Translations under genes and position numbers: made by a program | Notes under the pieces: generated by a model | Told to the model about the DNA's origin: nothing | What the model saw: the letters and a program-made list of their open reading frames with translations, nothing else | The model's database searches: none | Shown: in pieces, positions 37,573-47,980 of the stretch | Layout of the letters: each line of letters starts with the position of its first letter | Numbering within the stretch: the first letter of the stretch is position 1 | NCBI GenBank assembly: GCA_947302125.1 | Contig: CAMYUL010000003.1 | Span: 1-64,000, forward strand | Length of the DNA stretch: 64,000 bases | Direction of reading: 5' to 3' | From: an uncultured Candidatus Saccharibacteria bacterium | GTDB taxonomy: Bacteria > Patescibacteriota > Saccharimonadia > Saccharimonadales > Saccharimonadaceae

Positions 37573-39249
37573 CTACTTCTTAACAACTTTCCGTGTAACA
37601 TCAAAATTCTCCATATAATGCGCCGTCATAAGCCTCGTCTGCGCATAAAACGCCACAAACGACTGATAGATAATTGCAACTAGTGGCGAGAAAATCCACT
37701 GCAACACCATCCCCACAGACTTCATCTTGTTATATCGCTTTGGTCTTGGCGGAAGCATCCTTAGCGACATAAAGATCGTCACCATCAAGCCGACCATCGC
37801 ACCAAGCTGAATCCACGATACAGTATTTGGCAAATTATAGGTCAGAAGATCCCTGGTCTGCAAGTTAAATAGCCTTGGAATCCAGCCACCAAATGCCACC
37901 ATCGGCGACATCGCCGCAAGCGTTACGTGTCCGTCTAACAGCCGCCAAAACTTCGGGAACAAGATCCAAAGCGACATTCTGCGTCTCTCTGGATTAATCA
38001 TCCTATCACCTACATAAGCCACATCACTCGCGCCATAGTCCCACCGCCTTAGCTGCACAAATTGCGCCTTCAAGGTCTTACAGAACGTCTCTGCAATCAC
38101 TGCATCTTGATACATTGGCACCTTAATCGACAGCACCTCGTACTTGCCCCGGAAATGAAACAGCGACCGCCAATATTGATGTCCATCTTCCACAATCGTC
38201 CTCTTACTCCAGAAATCCATTTCCGAAAGCGCATCCATCGGCTGTGAGTGCGAAGCAAAATTTCGAAGCAGATGTGGCCTCTTCACGTTAATCACGTTGA
38301 AGAACGAATTAGATACCGCAATCACACGCATTGGCGCCGAAGCATCCCAAATATTATTCATAAATAGCGACACCGGCTGAAATGCCATTCGCTTACGATC
38401 TTCATGCACAATGTATTCATATGCCACATAGTCCAAATATTTCGGGCTCATTCTATTGTCCGAATCAAGCGACGTCACCACCACATGTTCTAATGGAATA
38501 TGCTTTTTGAACAAATATTTTTCCAAAAACTTACCCGCATAAGTCAAATTCGGCCCCTTGCCCTTAATTTCCTTCGGCAATCCATCCGGATGCTTCACCG
38601 CCATAAAATCATAGAATGTCCCCTTAAATTTCTCTTGCAGCTCTAGCGCCCTCTTCTCCATATCCGGACCGCCCCGTTCCTCATATCCGAGTACAAAAAT
38701 TATTCGCTCATTCGGAAATTCCGTATCACGCACCGCCTCAACCGTTGGCAACAGTGTCTCCATTCCCTCGTCATACGCCACCATAATCACTGCATGATAG
38801 ATTTTATCCGGATCCGGAAAATCTTTTGGCGACACCGACATCTCGCGCAAATTCTCGATATGCTCGTCAATATTAAATTCTTTCTCTACCGGTTTCTTCT
38901 TTTTTACTAGGCTAGCCGCAGTTTTTACGCCAATTTCTCCTCTGAGCGTCTCAAAATTCCCGTGCGGATCCTTAAGATCGGCTAATCTCTGGTGCCAATC
39001 CACTTTCATTGCCCGCTGAATCTCGTTATACCCCTGTACTGTCCTTACTGCCACCCCCACAGCCTTCACCAAGGTAATTGTAATAATGATTAACAGATAA
39101 ATCGCCCCAAGCGTTGGCGACACAATCGACAATACTATCAACAACAAAATCATCGCATACGACAATGCTCCCGGCAAAATTTCAAAAAACCGGTACGTTG
39201 GCGTCCGTTTTCCAAGTGGTAGCTCTAAATCATCATCCTTCTTGATCAT
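37573..39249 (-). CDS. Membrane glycosyltransferase family 2-like protein
   Basis: HAVIMVAYDEGMETLLPTVEAVRDTEFP, TSLDSDNRMSPKYLDYVAYE, several C-terminal TMs. Confidence 0.8.
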   Translation of the reverse strand: MIKKDDDLELPLGKRTPTYRFFEILPGALSYAMILLLIVLSIVSPTLGAIYLLIIITITLVKAVGVAVRTVQGYNEIQRAMKVDWHQRLADLKDPHGNFETLRGEIGVKTAASLVKKKKPVEKEFNIDEHIENLREMSVSPKDFPDPDKIYHAVIMVAYDEGMETLLPTVEAVRDTEFPNERIIFVLGYEERGGPDMEKRALELQEKFKGTFYDFMAVKHPDGLPKEIKGKGPNLTYAGKFLEKYLFKKHIPLEHVVVTSLDSDNRMSPKYLDYVAYEYIVHEDRKRMAFQPVSLFMNNIWDASAPMRVIAVSNSFFNVINVKRPHLLRNFASHSQPMDALSEMDFWSKRTIVEDGHQYWRSLFHFRGKYEVLSIKVPMYQDAVIAETFCKTLKAQFVQLRRWDYGASDVAYVGDRMINPERRRMSLWILFPKFWRLLDGHVTLAAMSPMVAFGGWIPRLFNLQTRDLLTYNLPNTVSWIQLGAMVGLMVTIFMSLRMLPPRPKRYNKMKSVGMVLQWIFSPLVAIIYQSFVAFYAQTRLMTAHYMENFDVTRKVVKK

Positions 39250-39270
39250 AATAAACCACCCCTATTTTCT

Positions 39271-39684
39271 TTATCCTTCTCCGAGTAGCCTCACTAGAAT
39301 AATAAATGCCATGACTATTAGCATCACACTAATCCCGACAAACGCTTTCGCAATTCCCTCCCCGCGCCTTTCGTACAGTCTCATCGCTACTAGGCTATGC
39401 ATCACCCCTACAATTATTGCAAAAACTGGGAAAATCAGCATCGTTACCCACTTGCCGGTGCGATATCCACCACCGTTCTGCATTTCTACGAGATCTCCTC
39501 CAGCAAAACTACCGAAGTCGCCGTATCCAGTATTCACGCTAGCCGAAGTTGGCCGCAAATTTACCAAGGAGAAAACTAGAAAGACTAGCGAAATAATCAT
39601 CAAGAATATCATCCCCCCAAAAAGCCCTTTGTGCTCTTTGTAAATCTCTTTAAAAATATCAGAAAATTTCTTCTTCATTCTCAT
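39271..39684 (-). CDS. Hypothetical membrane protein
   Basis: 137 aa with three TM segments. Confidence 0.6.
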   Translation of the reverse strand: MRMKKKFSDIFKEIYKEHKGLFGGMIFLMIISLVFLVFSLVNLRPTSASVNTGYGDFGSFAGGDLVEMQNGGGYRTGKWVTMLIFPVFAIIVGVMHSLVAMRLYERRGEGIAKAFVGISVMLIVMAFIILVRLLGEG

Positions 39685-39687
39685 TAA

Positions 39688-40458
39688 TTATACCATAGAA
39701 AGTATAATTTTCCGAGGATTATCAACAAGAAGTTCTTCTGCTTTTCTTGCATCCTTTAAGATATGAACCAGCTTCTTTTCCGTCATGTCGAGCATGTATT
39801 CGTCTGTGGTTTTGTGGATATCAGACGCCAAGCAAAATATCTTGCCGTCAACCAACATCTTCCTCAAGGTCTTCTCTGCCCTCTTGCCGTATTTTCCGAT
39901 CAAAGCTAGATAGTCTCCCTGAAGCACGCAGCCCATCCTAATAAAGTCATCAAAATAACGCGGGTTATTCTGCGCGTATATATACCTTTCCGGATGCGCA
40001 ATCACTGGGATAAATCCTCTCTGCACCAGCGAAAATAGTGTAGAATACGCGCTCTTATCCTCAGTCCCCACCGGCAATTCTACTAACACATATTTTCCGC
40101 TATTCAGTGTAGACAACTCATAAATCTTCCCCGAAGCAGCGTGCGGATTCGCCGGCATCACCTGCGCGTTCTCATAAGCCGACAACATTTCCGGAAGCTC
40201 CTGGTCAATATAAATCTCGTTTCCAAGATATAGGCGTACCGCGATCCCTGCCTGTTTAGCCTTCTCGCGAAGCTCCATCAAAAGCTTCCATTTTGTAACA
40301 TTGTCAGCGTTATACTTTGTTCCAGAAATGTAGTGCGGCGTCAAAATGATATCTGTTACGCCCGCTTTTTCAGCCTTCCGTAACATGTACAGGCTGTCTT
40401 CAAAACTTTTTGACCCGTCATCAATCCCAGGTAATATATGGCAGTGTACATCGATCAT
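39688..40458 (-). CDS. PHP-type protein tyrosine phosphatase (CpsB/CapC/YwqE-like)
   Basis: MIDVHCHILPGIDDGSKSFEDSLYMLRKAEKAGVTDIILTPHY. Confidence 0.93.
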   Translation of the reverse strand: MIDVHCHILPGIDDGSKSFEDSLYMLRKAEKAGVTDIILTPHYISGTKYNADNVTKWKLLMELREKAKQAGIAVRLYLGNEIYIDQELPEMLSAYENAQVMPANPHAASGKIYELSTLNSGKYVLVELPVGTEDKSAYSTLFSLVQRGFIPVIAHPERYIYAQNNPRYFDDFIRMGCVLQGDYLALIGKYGKRAEKTLRKMLVDGKIFCLASDIHKTTDEYMLDMTEKKLVHILKDARKAEELLVDNPRKIILSMV

Positions 40459-40461
40459 TTT

Positions 40462-41244
40462 TTATTTCGAATAATATTCATCTGCGTAATAAGAAGAATA
40501 AGATCCGCCCTTCACCTTAGCCTTATTAATTACCACCCCAGATATTTTCGAATTAACCTTTTCAAAACTCTTTTTAACGCTTTCCAACTCTTCAATCTTA
40601 GTCTTCGCGTTAGAGACACAGACAACATTTATATCACTATATTTAGACATCACGAGTGCGTCGGAAAGACCAAGCGCTGGAGGACAGTCGATGATCACAA
40701 GATCATACTGATCACGCAAACTATTAATCAACCTACGGTTATTTTCAGAAGAAATTAACTCTAGTGGATTTGGAGGAGTAGGACCAGCTGGCAATAGATA
40801 CACGCTCGGCACGCGAGTCTGTCTGATATACATCTCTGGCCTGATAAATGCCATCATTCCAGCATCGTCCATATCCTTATATTTCAAAATGTAATTGGAA
40901 TAACCAGCAGTTGGGTCGTTTACTACACCAAATATCTCATGCTGGCGACCTTTACGCATATCGCCATCGATAATCAATACTTTCTTGCCGTCCTGAGAAA
41001 ACGCAGTAGCAAGGTTAGCAGCGAGGAAGCTTTTACCATCACCAGATTCCGGGGACGTAATCAAAACTACCTTAGCCTCTTTCTCCACGGAGGAGAACAT
41101 TAGGTTAGTCTTAATGGATTTCACTGCCTCAGCGAAAGAGGACTTTGGATTAGATGCAACTACTAGATCCTCAATGCCGCCACGACGAGTACCGTCTTCA
41201 CGAGTCTTCTGCATAAATGGCAGGTTTTTAAAATCAATTTTCAT
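40462..41244 (-). CDS. BY-type capsular tyrosine kinase (CpsD/CapB-like)
   Basis: ITSPESGDGKSFLAANLATAFSQDGKKVLIIDGDMRKG; Tyr cluster YSSYYADEYYSK. Confidence 0.93.
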   Translation of the reverse strand: MKIDFKNLPFMQKTREDGTRRGGIEDLVVASNPKSSFAEAVKSIKTNLMFSSVEKEAKVVLITSPESGDGKSFLAANLATAFSQDGKKVLIIDGDMRKGRQHEIFGVVNDPTAGYSNYILKYKDMDDAGMMAFIRPEMYIRQTRVPSVYLLPAGPTPPNPLELISSENNRRLINSLRDQYDLVIIDCPPALGLSDALVMSKYSDINVVCVSNAKTKIEELESVKKSFEKVNSKISGVVINKAKVKGGSYSSYYADEYYSK

Positions 41245-41245
41245 A

Positions 41246-41917
41246 TTATTTCTTCCCCATTTCTGGTACTACACCAAGCACCACTAGTCCAACCTTATCT
41301 TCAACGACCTGGCTACTCTTAATTGTGTTATCAAGATAGAACATAACTAGCACCACGCCAATACCCATTGCTAAGCCAGCGACAAAGTACTTAAATGCCG
41401 AACTTGCAACGTTGATGTTATATGCAGAGCTAGCGAGGTCCGCTTTGTCAACAATCTGCACGTTATCAATCTTATAGATGTTAATAATTTCAGATTTAAA
41501 GACTTTTGCAATCTCATTAGCGATCTTCTGAGCTCTTTCCGCATCAGAATCAGCCACAGTTATAGTAATCAACTGAGTGTTAGCGGCAGGTGATACTGTA
41601 ACCTTAGAAGAAAGTGCCTCGGCACCGCCTTCAAGCTTCAAGTTATTTGCTACTTTATCAAGTACGTTTTTGCTTTTTGCAATCTCAGCATAGGTCTTTA
41701 CGAGATTATTCGAGAGCGTCACATCATTAGTGGTAATTGTGCTCTTAGAGTCCTTTTCAAAAGTCAAAACTGCCTTAGTAGAGGACTTATACATTGGAGT
41801 CTTTAGGTAGACAGAATACAAAACCCCTACAGAGAAAACTGCAACAAGCACCAAAAGAACTATATAGCACTTCGCTAAGATGTAACGGAATAGTTCCTTT
41901 AGATTAATTTCATCCAT
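41246..41917 (-). CDS. Wzz/YveK-like chain-length determinant
   Basis: MDEINLKELFRYILAKCYIVLLVLVAVFSVGVLYSV and C-terminal TM. Confidence 0.88.
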   Translation of the reverse strand: MDEINLKELFRYILAKCYIVLLVLVAVFSVGVLYSVYLKTPMYKSSTKAVLTFEKDSKSTITTNDVTLSNNLVKTYAEIAKSKNVLDKVANNLKLEGGAEALSSKVTVSPAANTQLITITVADSDAERAQKIANEIAKVFKSEIINIYKIDNVQIVDKADLASSAYNINVASSAFKYFVAGLAMGIGVVLVMFYLDNTIKSSQVVEDKVGLVVLGVVPEMGKK

Positions 41918-42080
41918 CTTATGTTCCTTTATACGGGGCTCCCACCCCTGTTATAATTAAAATCTAACACCTATTTTTTAGGATTACAACCATTATACCA
42001 CACATAAGATAAAAAGTCAATACCCTAATGGTAAAACGCCGCCTTCCAAAGGCTAAATATGTCTAAGGTTTAATCGCAGG

Positions 42081-42203
42081 AAATTAGCCGTGAATCATAA
42101 AAATGTCAATGCATATCAAGGCTGAATTGAAGTCAAAATGACAATGAAATGTCATTTTGACAATTCACCTTGCATTGACATTTTTATGTGAACGGCTAAT
42201 TTT
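42081..42203. repeat. Nested palindromic element, family 2 type A (copy A2)
   Basis: AAATTAGCCGTGAATCATAAAAATGTCAATGCATATCAAGGCTGAATTGAAG... matching A1. Confidence 0.9.
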
Positions 42204-42215
42204 TGAACTAAAGCC

Positions 42216-43229
42216 TTACTTCAGCCATTCCGGATTCTCAGTATACCAATCAATAGTCTTGATAATCCCATCCGCAAACTTCGTCTCTGGCAACCACCCC
42301 AATTCCTTAGAAATCTTCGTCGGATCAATCGCATAACGAAGATCGTGGCCCTTTCTATCCGTCACAAACTCAATTAAATCAAGCGGCTTACCCAGATGGT
42401 TCAAGATTAACGTCACGATGTCGATATTTTTCATCTCGTTATGACCGCCGATGCAGTACCTCTCACCCGCAGTAGCCGAGTGAAATACTCTGTCAATCGC
42501 CTTACAATGATCTTCAACATACAGCCAGTCACGGATGTTGATTCCCTGGCCATAGACCGGCACTTTCTCGTCCGCCAAAGCTTTACGAATCACCGTCGGA
42601 ATCAGCTTCTCCTTATGCTGATACGGGCCGTAGTTATTCGAGCAGTTCGTAATATTCACATTCATCTTATACGTCTCAAAATATGCCCGCGCAATCATGT
42701 CTGAGCCCGCCTTTGAGGCCGAATATGGCGAATTTGGCTGAATCGACCGCTCCTCGTAGAAGTAATACTGGCGGCGCTCCTCATCAGACATCGAAGCTAG
42801 ATCCACGCCCTCCGGAATTGGCGACAATGTGCCAAACACCTCATCTGTAGAAATATGTACGAATTTATTTGGCGATCCCTCGCCCCATTTCTTGCGCGCT
42901 ACCTCTAGTAGTACATGCGTACCAAGCACATTAGTTTGCGTAAACACAAATGGCTCACGAATCGAATTATCCACGTGGCTTTCCGCCGCAAAATGAATCA
43001 CTCCATCGATATTGAACTCGTCAAAAATCCGAGAAACCGTCGCCTCATCACAAATATCTCCCTGAATAAACTCAATCTGATTGTGCACCGGATCAAGATT
43101 ATGCAAGTTCCCGGCATAGGTCAACTTGTCAAGCACTACAATTTTATCTTCCGGGTATCTCGGCACATAATACTGCACAAAATTACTACCGATAAACCCT
43201 GCCGCCCCTGTTACTAAAATGTTGGCCAT
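42216..43229 (-). CDS. rfbB: dTDP-glucose 4,6-dehydratase
   Basis: NILVTGAAGFIGSNFVQYYV; FVHISTDEVFGTL; YSASKAGSDMIARAY. Confidence 0.95.
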   Translation of the reverse strand: MANILVTGAAGFIGSNFVQYYVPRYPEDKIVVLDKLTYAGNLHNLDPVHNQIEFIQGDICDEATVSRIFDEFNIDGVIHFAAESHVDNSIREPFVFTQTNVLGTHVLLEVARKKWGEGSPNKFVHISTDEVFGTLSPIPEGVDLASMSDEERRQYYFYEERSIQPNSPYSASKAGSDMIARAYFETYKMNVNITNCSNNYGPYQHKEKLIPTVIRKALADEKVPVYGQGINIRDWLYVEDHCKAIDRVFHSATAGERYCIGGHNEMKNIDIVTLILNHLGKPLDLIEFVTDRKGHDLRYAIDPTKISKELGWLPETKFADGIIKTIDWYTENPEWLK

Positions 43230-43750
43230 TTTTGATCCTTTTCACTTAATATTAATTTTTCCTCGCCACCAATCTTATCTAGCGGCCAGTCAATTCCTAC
43301 CGAATTCCACAAAATCCCGCCCTCATCATCTGGGTGATAGAAATCATCGCACTTGTACACAAATTCCGCCTCATCAGACAGTACTAGAAATCCATGCGCA
43401 AATCCACGTGGAATAAAGAACTGTTTCTTATTCTCTGCTGACAGAATCACGCCGAAATATTTACCATAAGTCTCTGACCCCTCGCGAAGGTCCACTGCTA
43501 CGTCATAGACTTCGCCGCGTACCACGCGCACTAGCTTCGCCTGCTGATAAGTCTTCTGAAAATGCAGGCCGCGAAGCACACCCTTAGACGACTTCGACTG
43601 ATTATCCTGCACGAACTCGCAAGTCACCCCCACCTCTTCAAAATCACGCTTCGAGTACGTCTCCATGAAGTATCCGCGCGGGTCCTCAAACACCTTCGGC
43701 GTCAACACTAAGAGCCCATCAATACCAGTTTCTTCGCGGGAAATCGCCAT
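43214..43750 (-). CDS. rfbC: dTDP-4-dehydrorhamnose 3,5-epimerase
   Basis: SSKGVLRGLHFQ; PRGFAHGFLVLSD. Confidence 0.95.
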   Translation of the reverse strand: MAISREETGIDGLLVLTPKVFEDPRGYFMETYSKRDFEEVGVTCEFVQDNQSKSSKGVLRGLHFQKTYQQAKLVRVVRGEVYDVAVDLREGSETYGKYFGVILSAENKKQFFIPRGFAHGFLVLSDEAEFVYKCDDFYHPDDEGGILWNSVGIDWPLDKIGGEEKLILSEKDQKWPTF

Positions 43751-44631
43751 TATCTCTTCCTTTCCGCAAGATCATCAAGATACTTGCCATAATCAGTCTT
43801 CATAAACGGCTGCGCCAGCTCTTTTAGCTGCGCACGCGTAATCCAGCCGTTCTCATAAGCCAGCTCATCTGGCGAGCACACCTGGAGCCCCTGGCGCTTC
43901 TCAATCGTCTGCACAAATTGCGCAGTCTCGAGTAGTGCATCATGCGTACCCGTATCAAACCATGCCATGCCACGATCGAGCTTCTCGACCTTCAGGCGGC
44001 CATCATTAAGGTAAGCCTCCTGCACCGAAGTAATTTCAATCTCGCCGCGCGCACTTGGCTTTACATTCTTAGCAATCTCCGATACGCCCTTCGGGAAGAA
44101 ATATAGCCCCGGAATTGCCAGATCAGACTTTGGCTCCTCCGGCTTCTCTTCAATCGAGAGCGCGTTGCCCTCAGCGTCGCATTCCACCACGCCGTATCTG
44201 CGCGGGTCCTTTACTCTGTAACCAAACACCGTCGCATCATCCACGCGTGAGCTTGCCCGGGTCAAAATCCTCTGTAAATTCTCGCCATAGAACAAATTAT
44301 CGCCTAAGATCAGCGCCACCGGGTCATCGCCAATAAATTCCTCGCCCACGATAAACGCGTCCGCCAGCCCCCTCGGCGACTCCTGAATCTTATACTCAAT
44401 CGTCATCCCCCACTTCTTGCCGTCACCAAGCAAATTCTTAAAAATCTCATTGTCGCGCGGCGTGGTAATGATCAAAATCTCCCTGATTCCTGCCAGCATC
44501 AAGGTATACAGCGGATAATAAATCATTGGCTTGTCATAGACTGGCATAATCTGCTTAGAAATCGCCAACGTCAACGGATAAAGTCGTGTGCCGCTTCCCC
44601 CCGCCAAGATAATTCCTTTTCTATTGATCAT
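43750..44631 (-). CDS. rfbA: Glucose-1-phosphate thymidylyltransferase
   Basis: [37 protein letters not shown]. Confidence 0.96.
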   Translation of the reverse strand: MINRKGIILAGGSGTRLYPLTLAISKQIMPVYDKPMIYYPLYTLMLAGIREILIITTPRDNEIFKNLLGDGKKWGMTIEYKIQESPRGLADAFIVGEEFIGDDPVALILGDNLFYGENLQRILTRASSRVDDATVFGYRVKDPRRYGVVECDAEGNALSIEEKPEEPKSDLAIPGLYFFPKGVSEIAKNVKPSARGEIEITSVQEAYLNDGRLKVEKLDRGMAWFDTGTHDALLETAQFVQTIEKRQGLQVCSPDELAYENGWITRAQLKELAQPFMKTDYGKYLDDLAERKR

Positions 44632-44646
44632 TTTGCTCCTTCCCTT

Positions 44647-45612
44647 TTACTTAATTAGCTTGCCTTCTCTTCGTAAATACTCTGCTAACGCTGGGCTCCA
44701 ATGACGGATTGCTATGCCAGCATCAGCTAGCTTCTGCTTACTCATCTGCGAGTTCTTCGGCCGTGGCGCCACCTTATATTCTTCGCCTTTCTCTGCCGCC
44801 CGCGCCATCGCTTGCTGCTCATACTCCTCAGAAGAAACGCCTACCACCTTGCAATTTACCCCCGCCTGGCGATAAATTTCCTCTGTAAATTCAGCCCAAG
44901 TCGTAAAGCCAAGATTTGTCGCATTATAAATCCCAAACGGAATGTTCTTAGAAACTGCCTGGTAGATAATATCCGCTAGATCCTCAGCGTATGTCGGACT
45001 ACCGTGCTGGTCATTAACCACAGTTACCTCATCACGCCCCTCGGCCACAGTCAACATTGTCCGAACAAAATTTTTACCCTGCCCGTACAACCAAGCCGTC
45101 CGAAAGATATAGAATCTATCCGTATTCTCGGCAATCTTTTCCTCGCCGTGCAACTTCGTAATACCATACACCGACTGCGGTTCCTTCGGATCATCCTCAG
45201 AATATTCCTCAGTCACCGGCTTAATTCCGCCAAACACATAGTCGGTAGAAATGTGTACTAGCACCGCACCTGCCTCCTTAGCCATCTTTGCAAGATTGGC
45301 CGGGCCATCGGCATTAATCTTCTCTGCCAGCTCCGCGTTTAGCTCCGCCGCATCGACGTTAGTGTACGCTGCGCAGTTGATAATCACCTCTGGGCGAGCC
45401 TCAGAAATCACTCTAGAAACTGCCTCAAAATCTGTAATATCAAGTCCAATTGTCGCCAATTTTTCTACCGTCTCTCCATGAGTCACCTCAATTTCTCCAG
45501 GAACAACATCGGTCAAAACCAGCTCATTTTCTGCACCTTCAGCGTCGCGCAAGAACCTTTCGCGCACCGCCTGTGCTAACATCCCCTTAGCCCCCGTGAT
45601 CAAAATTTTCAT
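44647..45612 (-). CDS. rfbD: dTDP-4-dehydrorhamnose reductase
   Basis: MKILITGAKGMLAQAV; VHISTDYVFGG; SVYGITKLHGE. Confidence 0.94.
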   Translation of the reverse strand: MKILITGAKGMLAQAVRERFLRDAEGAENELVLTDVVPGEIEVTHGETVEKLATIGLDITDFEAVSRVISEARPEVIINCAAYTNVDAAELNAELAEKINADGPANLAKMAKEAGAVLVHISTDYVFGGIKPVTEEYSEDDPKEPQSVYGITKLHGEEKIAENTDRFYIFRTAWLYGQGKNFVRTMLTVAEGRDEVTVVNDQHGSPTYAEDLADIIYQAVSKNIPFGIYNATNLGFTTWAEFTEEIYRQAGVNCKVVGVSSEEYEQQAMARAAEKGEEYKVAPRPKNSQMSKQKLADAGIAIRHWSPALAEYLRREGKLIK

Positions 45613-45662
45613 AGTACTATTATACTACAAAATTACCTCAAAATAAATTGCTTCCGCTTCGT

Positions 45663-46970
45663 CTAATCCCTAGAAAACAGGTCACGCGTATAGACCTTAC
45701 CCGGCACATCAGAGAGTTCGTCTTCCATCCTGTTTGCCAGAATCACTGAGCATCTATTCTTAAACTCAGAGAGGTCTTTTATTACTTCAAGCTCCGCCAC
45801 CCCACCAGCATTATCTACCGTGCCATCGCCATCCACGTCTGCTTTTACCCCATGAATCTCAAACGTATCAGCACTAATCGTCGGCTCATAAATCACCACC
45901 TTCTTCTGCGCCGTGAGAAGCTTCGCGATAATGTCCTGAATTGCGCTCGAGCGGAAATTATCCGAACCAGCCTTCATCGTTAAACGATACACACCGATAG
46001 TCTCCGGCTGCATCTCCAAAATCTCATCCACTATAAACTGTTTACGCGTCTCATTCGCCTTCACGATTGCCTCAATCAAGTTCTGCGGCACATTGGCGTA
46101 ATTAGCCAATAGCTGCTTTGTATCTTTCGGTAGACAATACCCGCCATACCCAAACGACGGGTTATTATAATAATCGCCAATTCGCGGATCTAGACACACG
46201 CCCTTAATGATCTCGCGCGCGTTCAGCCCCTTCACATCCGCATAAGTATCTAGCTCATTAAAGTAAGAAACGCGTAGTGCCAAATAGGTATTTGCAAACA
46301 ACTTCACCGCCTCGGCTTCCGTACTTCCCATAAACATCACCGGCACGTCTTCAGAAAGCGCCGCCTCGGTGAGAAGCTCAGCGAACTTCCGCCCAGCCCG
46401 CATCATTAGCCCCTCTTCCTGTCCAACGATCATATCGGCATTCTCCCCCTCAATCTTTCCCCCTACCTCTTCTCTAGAACCGACAATAATACGCGATGGA
46501 TATAAATTATCATACAGCGCCTTCCCTTCTCTCAAAAATTCCGGCGAGAAGAAAATCGTCATTTCTGGATATTGTTCCCTCATCCTTCTTACAAACCCAA
46601 CCGGAATGGTAGACTTAATCACCACCGCCGCATTGTTTGTCTGAGCATACATCCTAGAAACCTTGCTCAAAATATCTTCCACAGAAGACGTATCAAAGAA
46701 ATTTAACTCCGAATCGTAATTTGTCGGCGTAGAAATAATTACAAATTCCGCACCAGAAAACGCTTCTTCATAGTCTAGTGTCGCCCGCAGATTTAGATCC
46801 TTCTCTGCAAAGAACTTCTCAATATATTCATCCTTAATCGGCGCCTCGCGACGATTAATCATTTCCACTTTTTCCGGAATAATATCTAGTGCCACCACCT
46901 CGTGTCGCTGTGATAACAACGTCGCAAGACTGAGACCCACATATCCCGTACCAGCAATCGCAATTTTCAT
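45663..46970 (-). CDS. UDP-glucose/nucleotide-sugar dehydrogenase
   Basis: MKIAIAGTGYVGLSLATLLSQRHEV; SPEFLREGKALYDNLYPSRIIVG; GYGGYCLPKDTKQL. Confidence 0.93.
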   Translation of the reverse strand: MKIAIAGTGYVGLSLATLLSQRHEVVALDIIPEKVEMINRREAPIKDEYIEKFFAEKDLNLRATLDYEEAFSGAEFVIISTPTNYDSELNFFDTSSVEDILSKVSRMYAQTNNAAVVIKSTIPVGFVRRMREQYPEMTIFFSPEFLREGKALYDNLYPSRIIVGSREEVGGKIEGENADMIVGQEEGLMMRAGRKFAELLTEAALSEDVPVMFMGSTEAEAVKLFANTYLALRVSYFNELDTYADVKGLNAREIIKGVCLDPRIGDYYNNPSFGYGGYCLPKDTKQLLANYANVPQNLIEAIVKANETRKQFIVDEILEMQPETIGVYRLTMKAGSDNFRSSAIQDIIAKLLTAQKKVVIYEPTISADTFEIHGVKADVDGDGTVDNAGGVAELEVIKDLSEFKNRCSVILANRMEDELSDVPGKVYTRDLFSRD

Positions 46971-47011
46971 AACCTTAATTATAGCTTACTAACTCTAAAT
47001 AATCAATTTCG

Positions 47012-47980
47012 CTACGCTTGTTGATTACTTTTACGCCACTCTACAAATTTTTCAATCCCCTCTTTGAAACTCCACTTTGGCTCGTACCCAAGCAAGCTCT
47101 TCGCCTTAGTTACATCCGCATAAGTTCTATCAACGTCTCCAGGCTGCATTGGCATCTGCTTAATCTTAGGCTCAACACCTAGAACCTCGCCAATCGTCGC
47201 GATCATTTCTTTAAGAGTGATTGGGTTATTGCTGCCAAGATTAATAACCTCGTATACATCACTATTAGCAGTTATATAATCAAACGCCCTACAAATCCCA
47301 TCCACAATATCGTCGACATATGTATAGTCACGATAAGTTGACCCATCGCCATACATTGTAATTTCCTCACCATTCAACATCATCCGAGTAAATTTGTTGA
47401 TCGCTAGATCTGGACGCTGCTTCGGACCGTACACCGTAAAGAAACGTAGCATAATAATATTCATATTGAACAACTTATGGTACACATGGGCCATCACTTC
47501 ATTTGCCTTCTTCGTAGCCGCATATGGCGAGATTGCATAATCTACAATCATATCTTCCCTAAATGGCACTTCCTTGCAATTCCCGTATACGGAGCTAGAG
47601 GAAGCCATCACAAGGTTCTTTACACCATGTGTCTTCGCCTGTTCCAAAACATTCTGCGTGCCTATGCCATTTACGTCTTGATATAGCATCGGGTCTTCTA
47701 TTGAAGGACGCACCCCAGCCATTGCCGCAAGATGCATCACTACATCGATTTGGTTCTCGTCAAAAACCCTCTTTAGTCCAGAAACGTCCCTAATATCAAC
47801 TTGGTACACGGTAAAATTTGGATTTTCCAAAAACGGCTTAATATTCGCCTTCTTCAGTTCAGGGTCATAAAAATCACAAAAATTATCTACAATTACGACC
47901 TTATTCCCCTCCTTGAGCAGCCTCTCAACTAATGTTGAACCTATAAACCCGGCTCCGCCAGTAATCAGATATGTTTTCAT
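47012..47980 (-). CDS. NAD-dependent epimerase/dehydratase (UDP-glucuronate 4-epimerase-like)
   Basis: TYLITGGAGFIGSTLVERLLKEG; MRFFTVYGPKQRPDLAINKF-type motif. Confidence 0.88.
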   Translation of the reverse strand: MKTYLITGGAGFIGSTLVERLLKEGNKVVIVDNFCDFYDPELKKANIKPFLENPNFTVYQVDIRDVSGLKRVFDENQIDVVMHLAAMAGVRPSIEDPMLYQDVNGIGTQNVLEQAKTHGVKNLVMASSSSVYGNCKEVPFREDMIVDYAISPYAATKKANEVMAHVYHKLFNMNIIMLRFFTVYGPKQRPDLAINKFTRMMLNGEEITMYGDGSTYRDYTYVDDIVDGICRAFDYITANSDVYEVINLGSNNPITLKEMIATIGEVLGVEPKIKQMPMQPGDVDRTYADVTKAKSLLGYEPKWSFKEGIEKFVEWRKSNQQA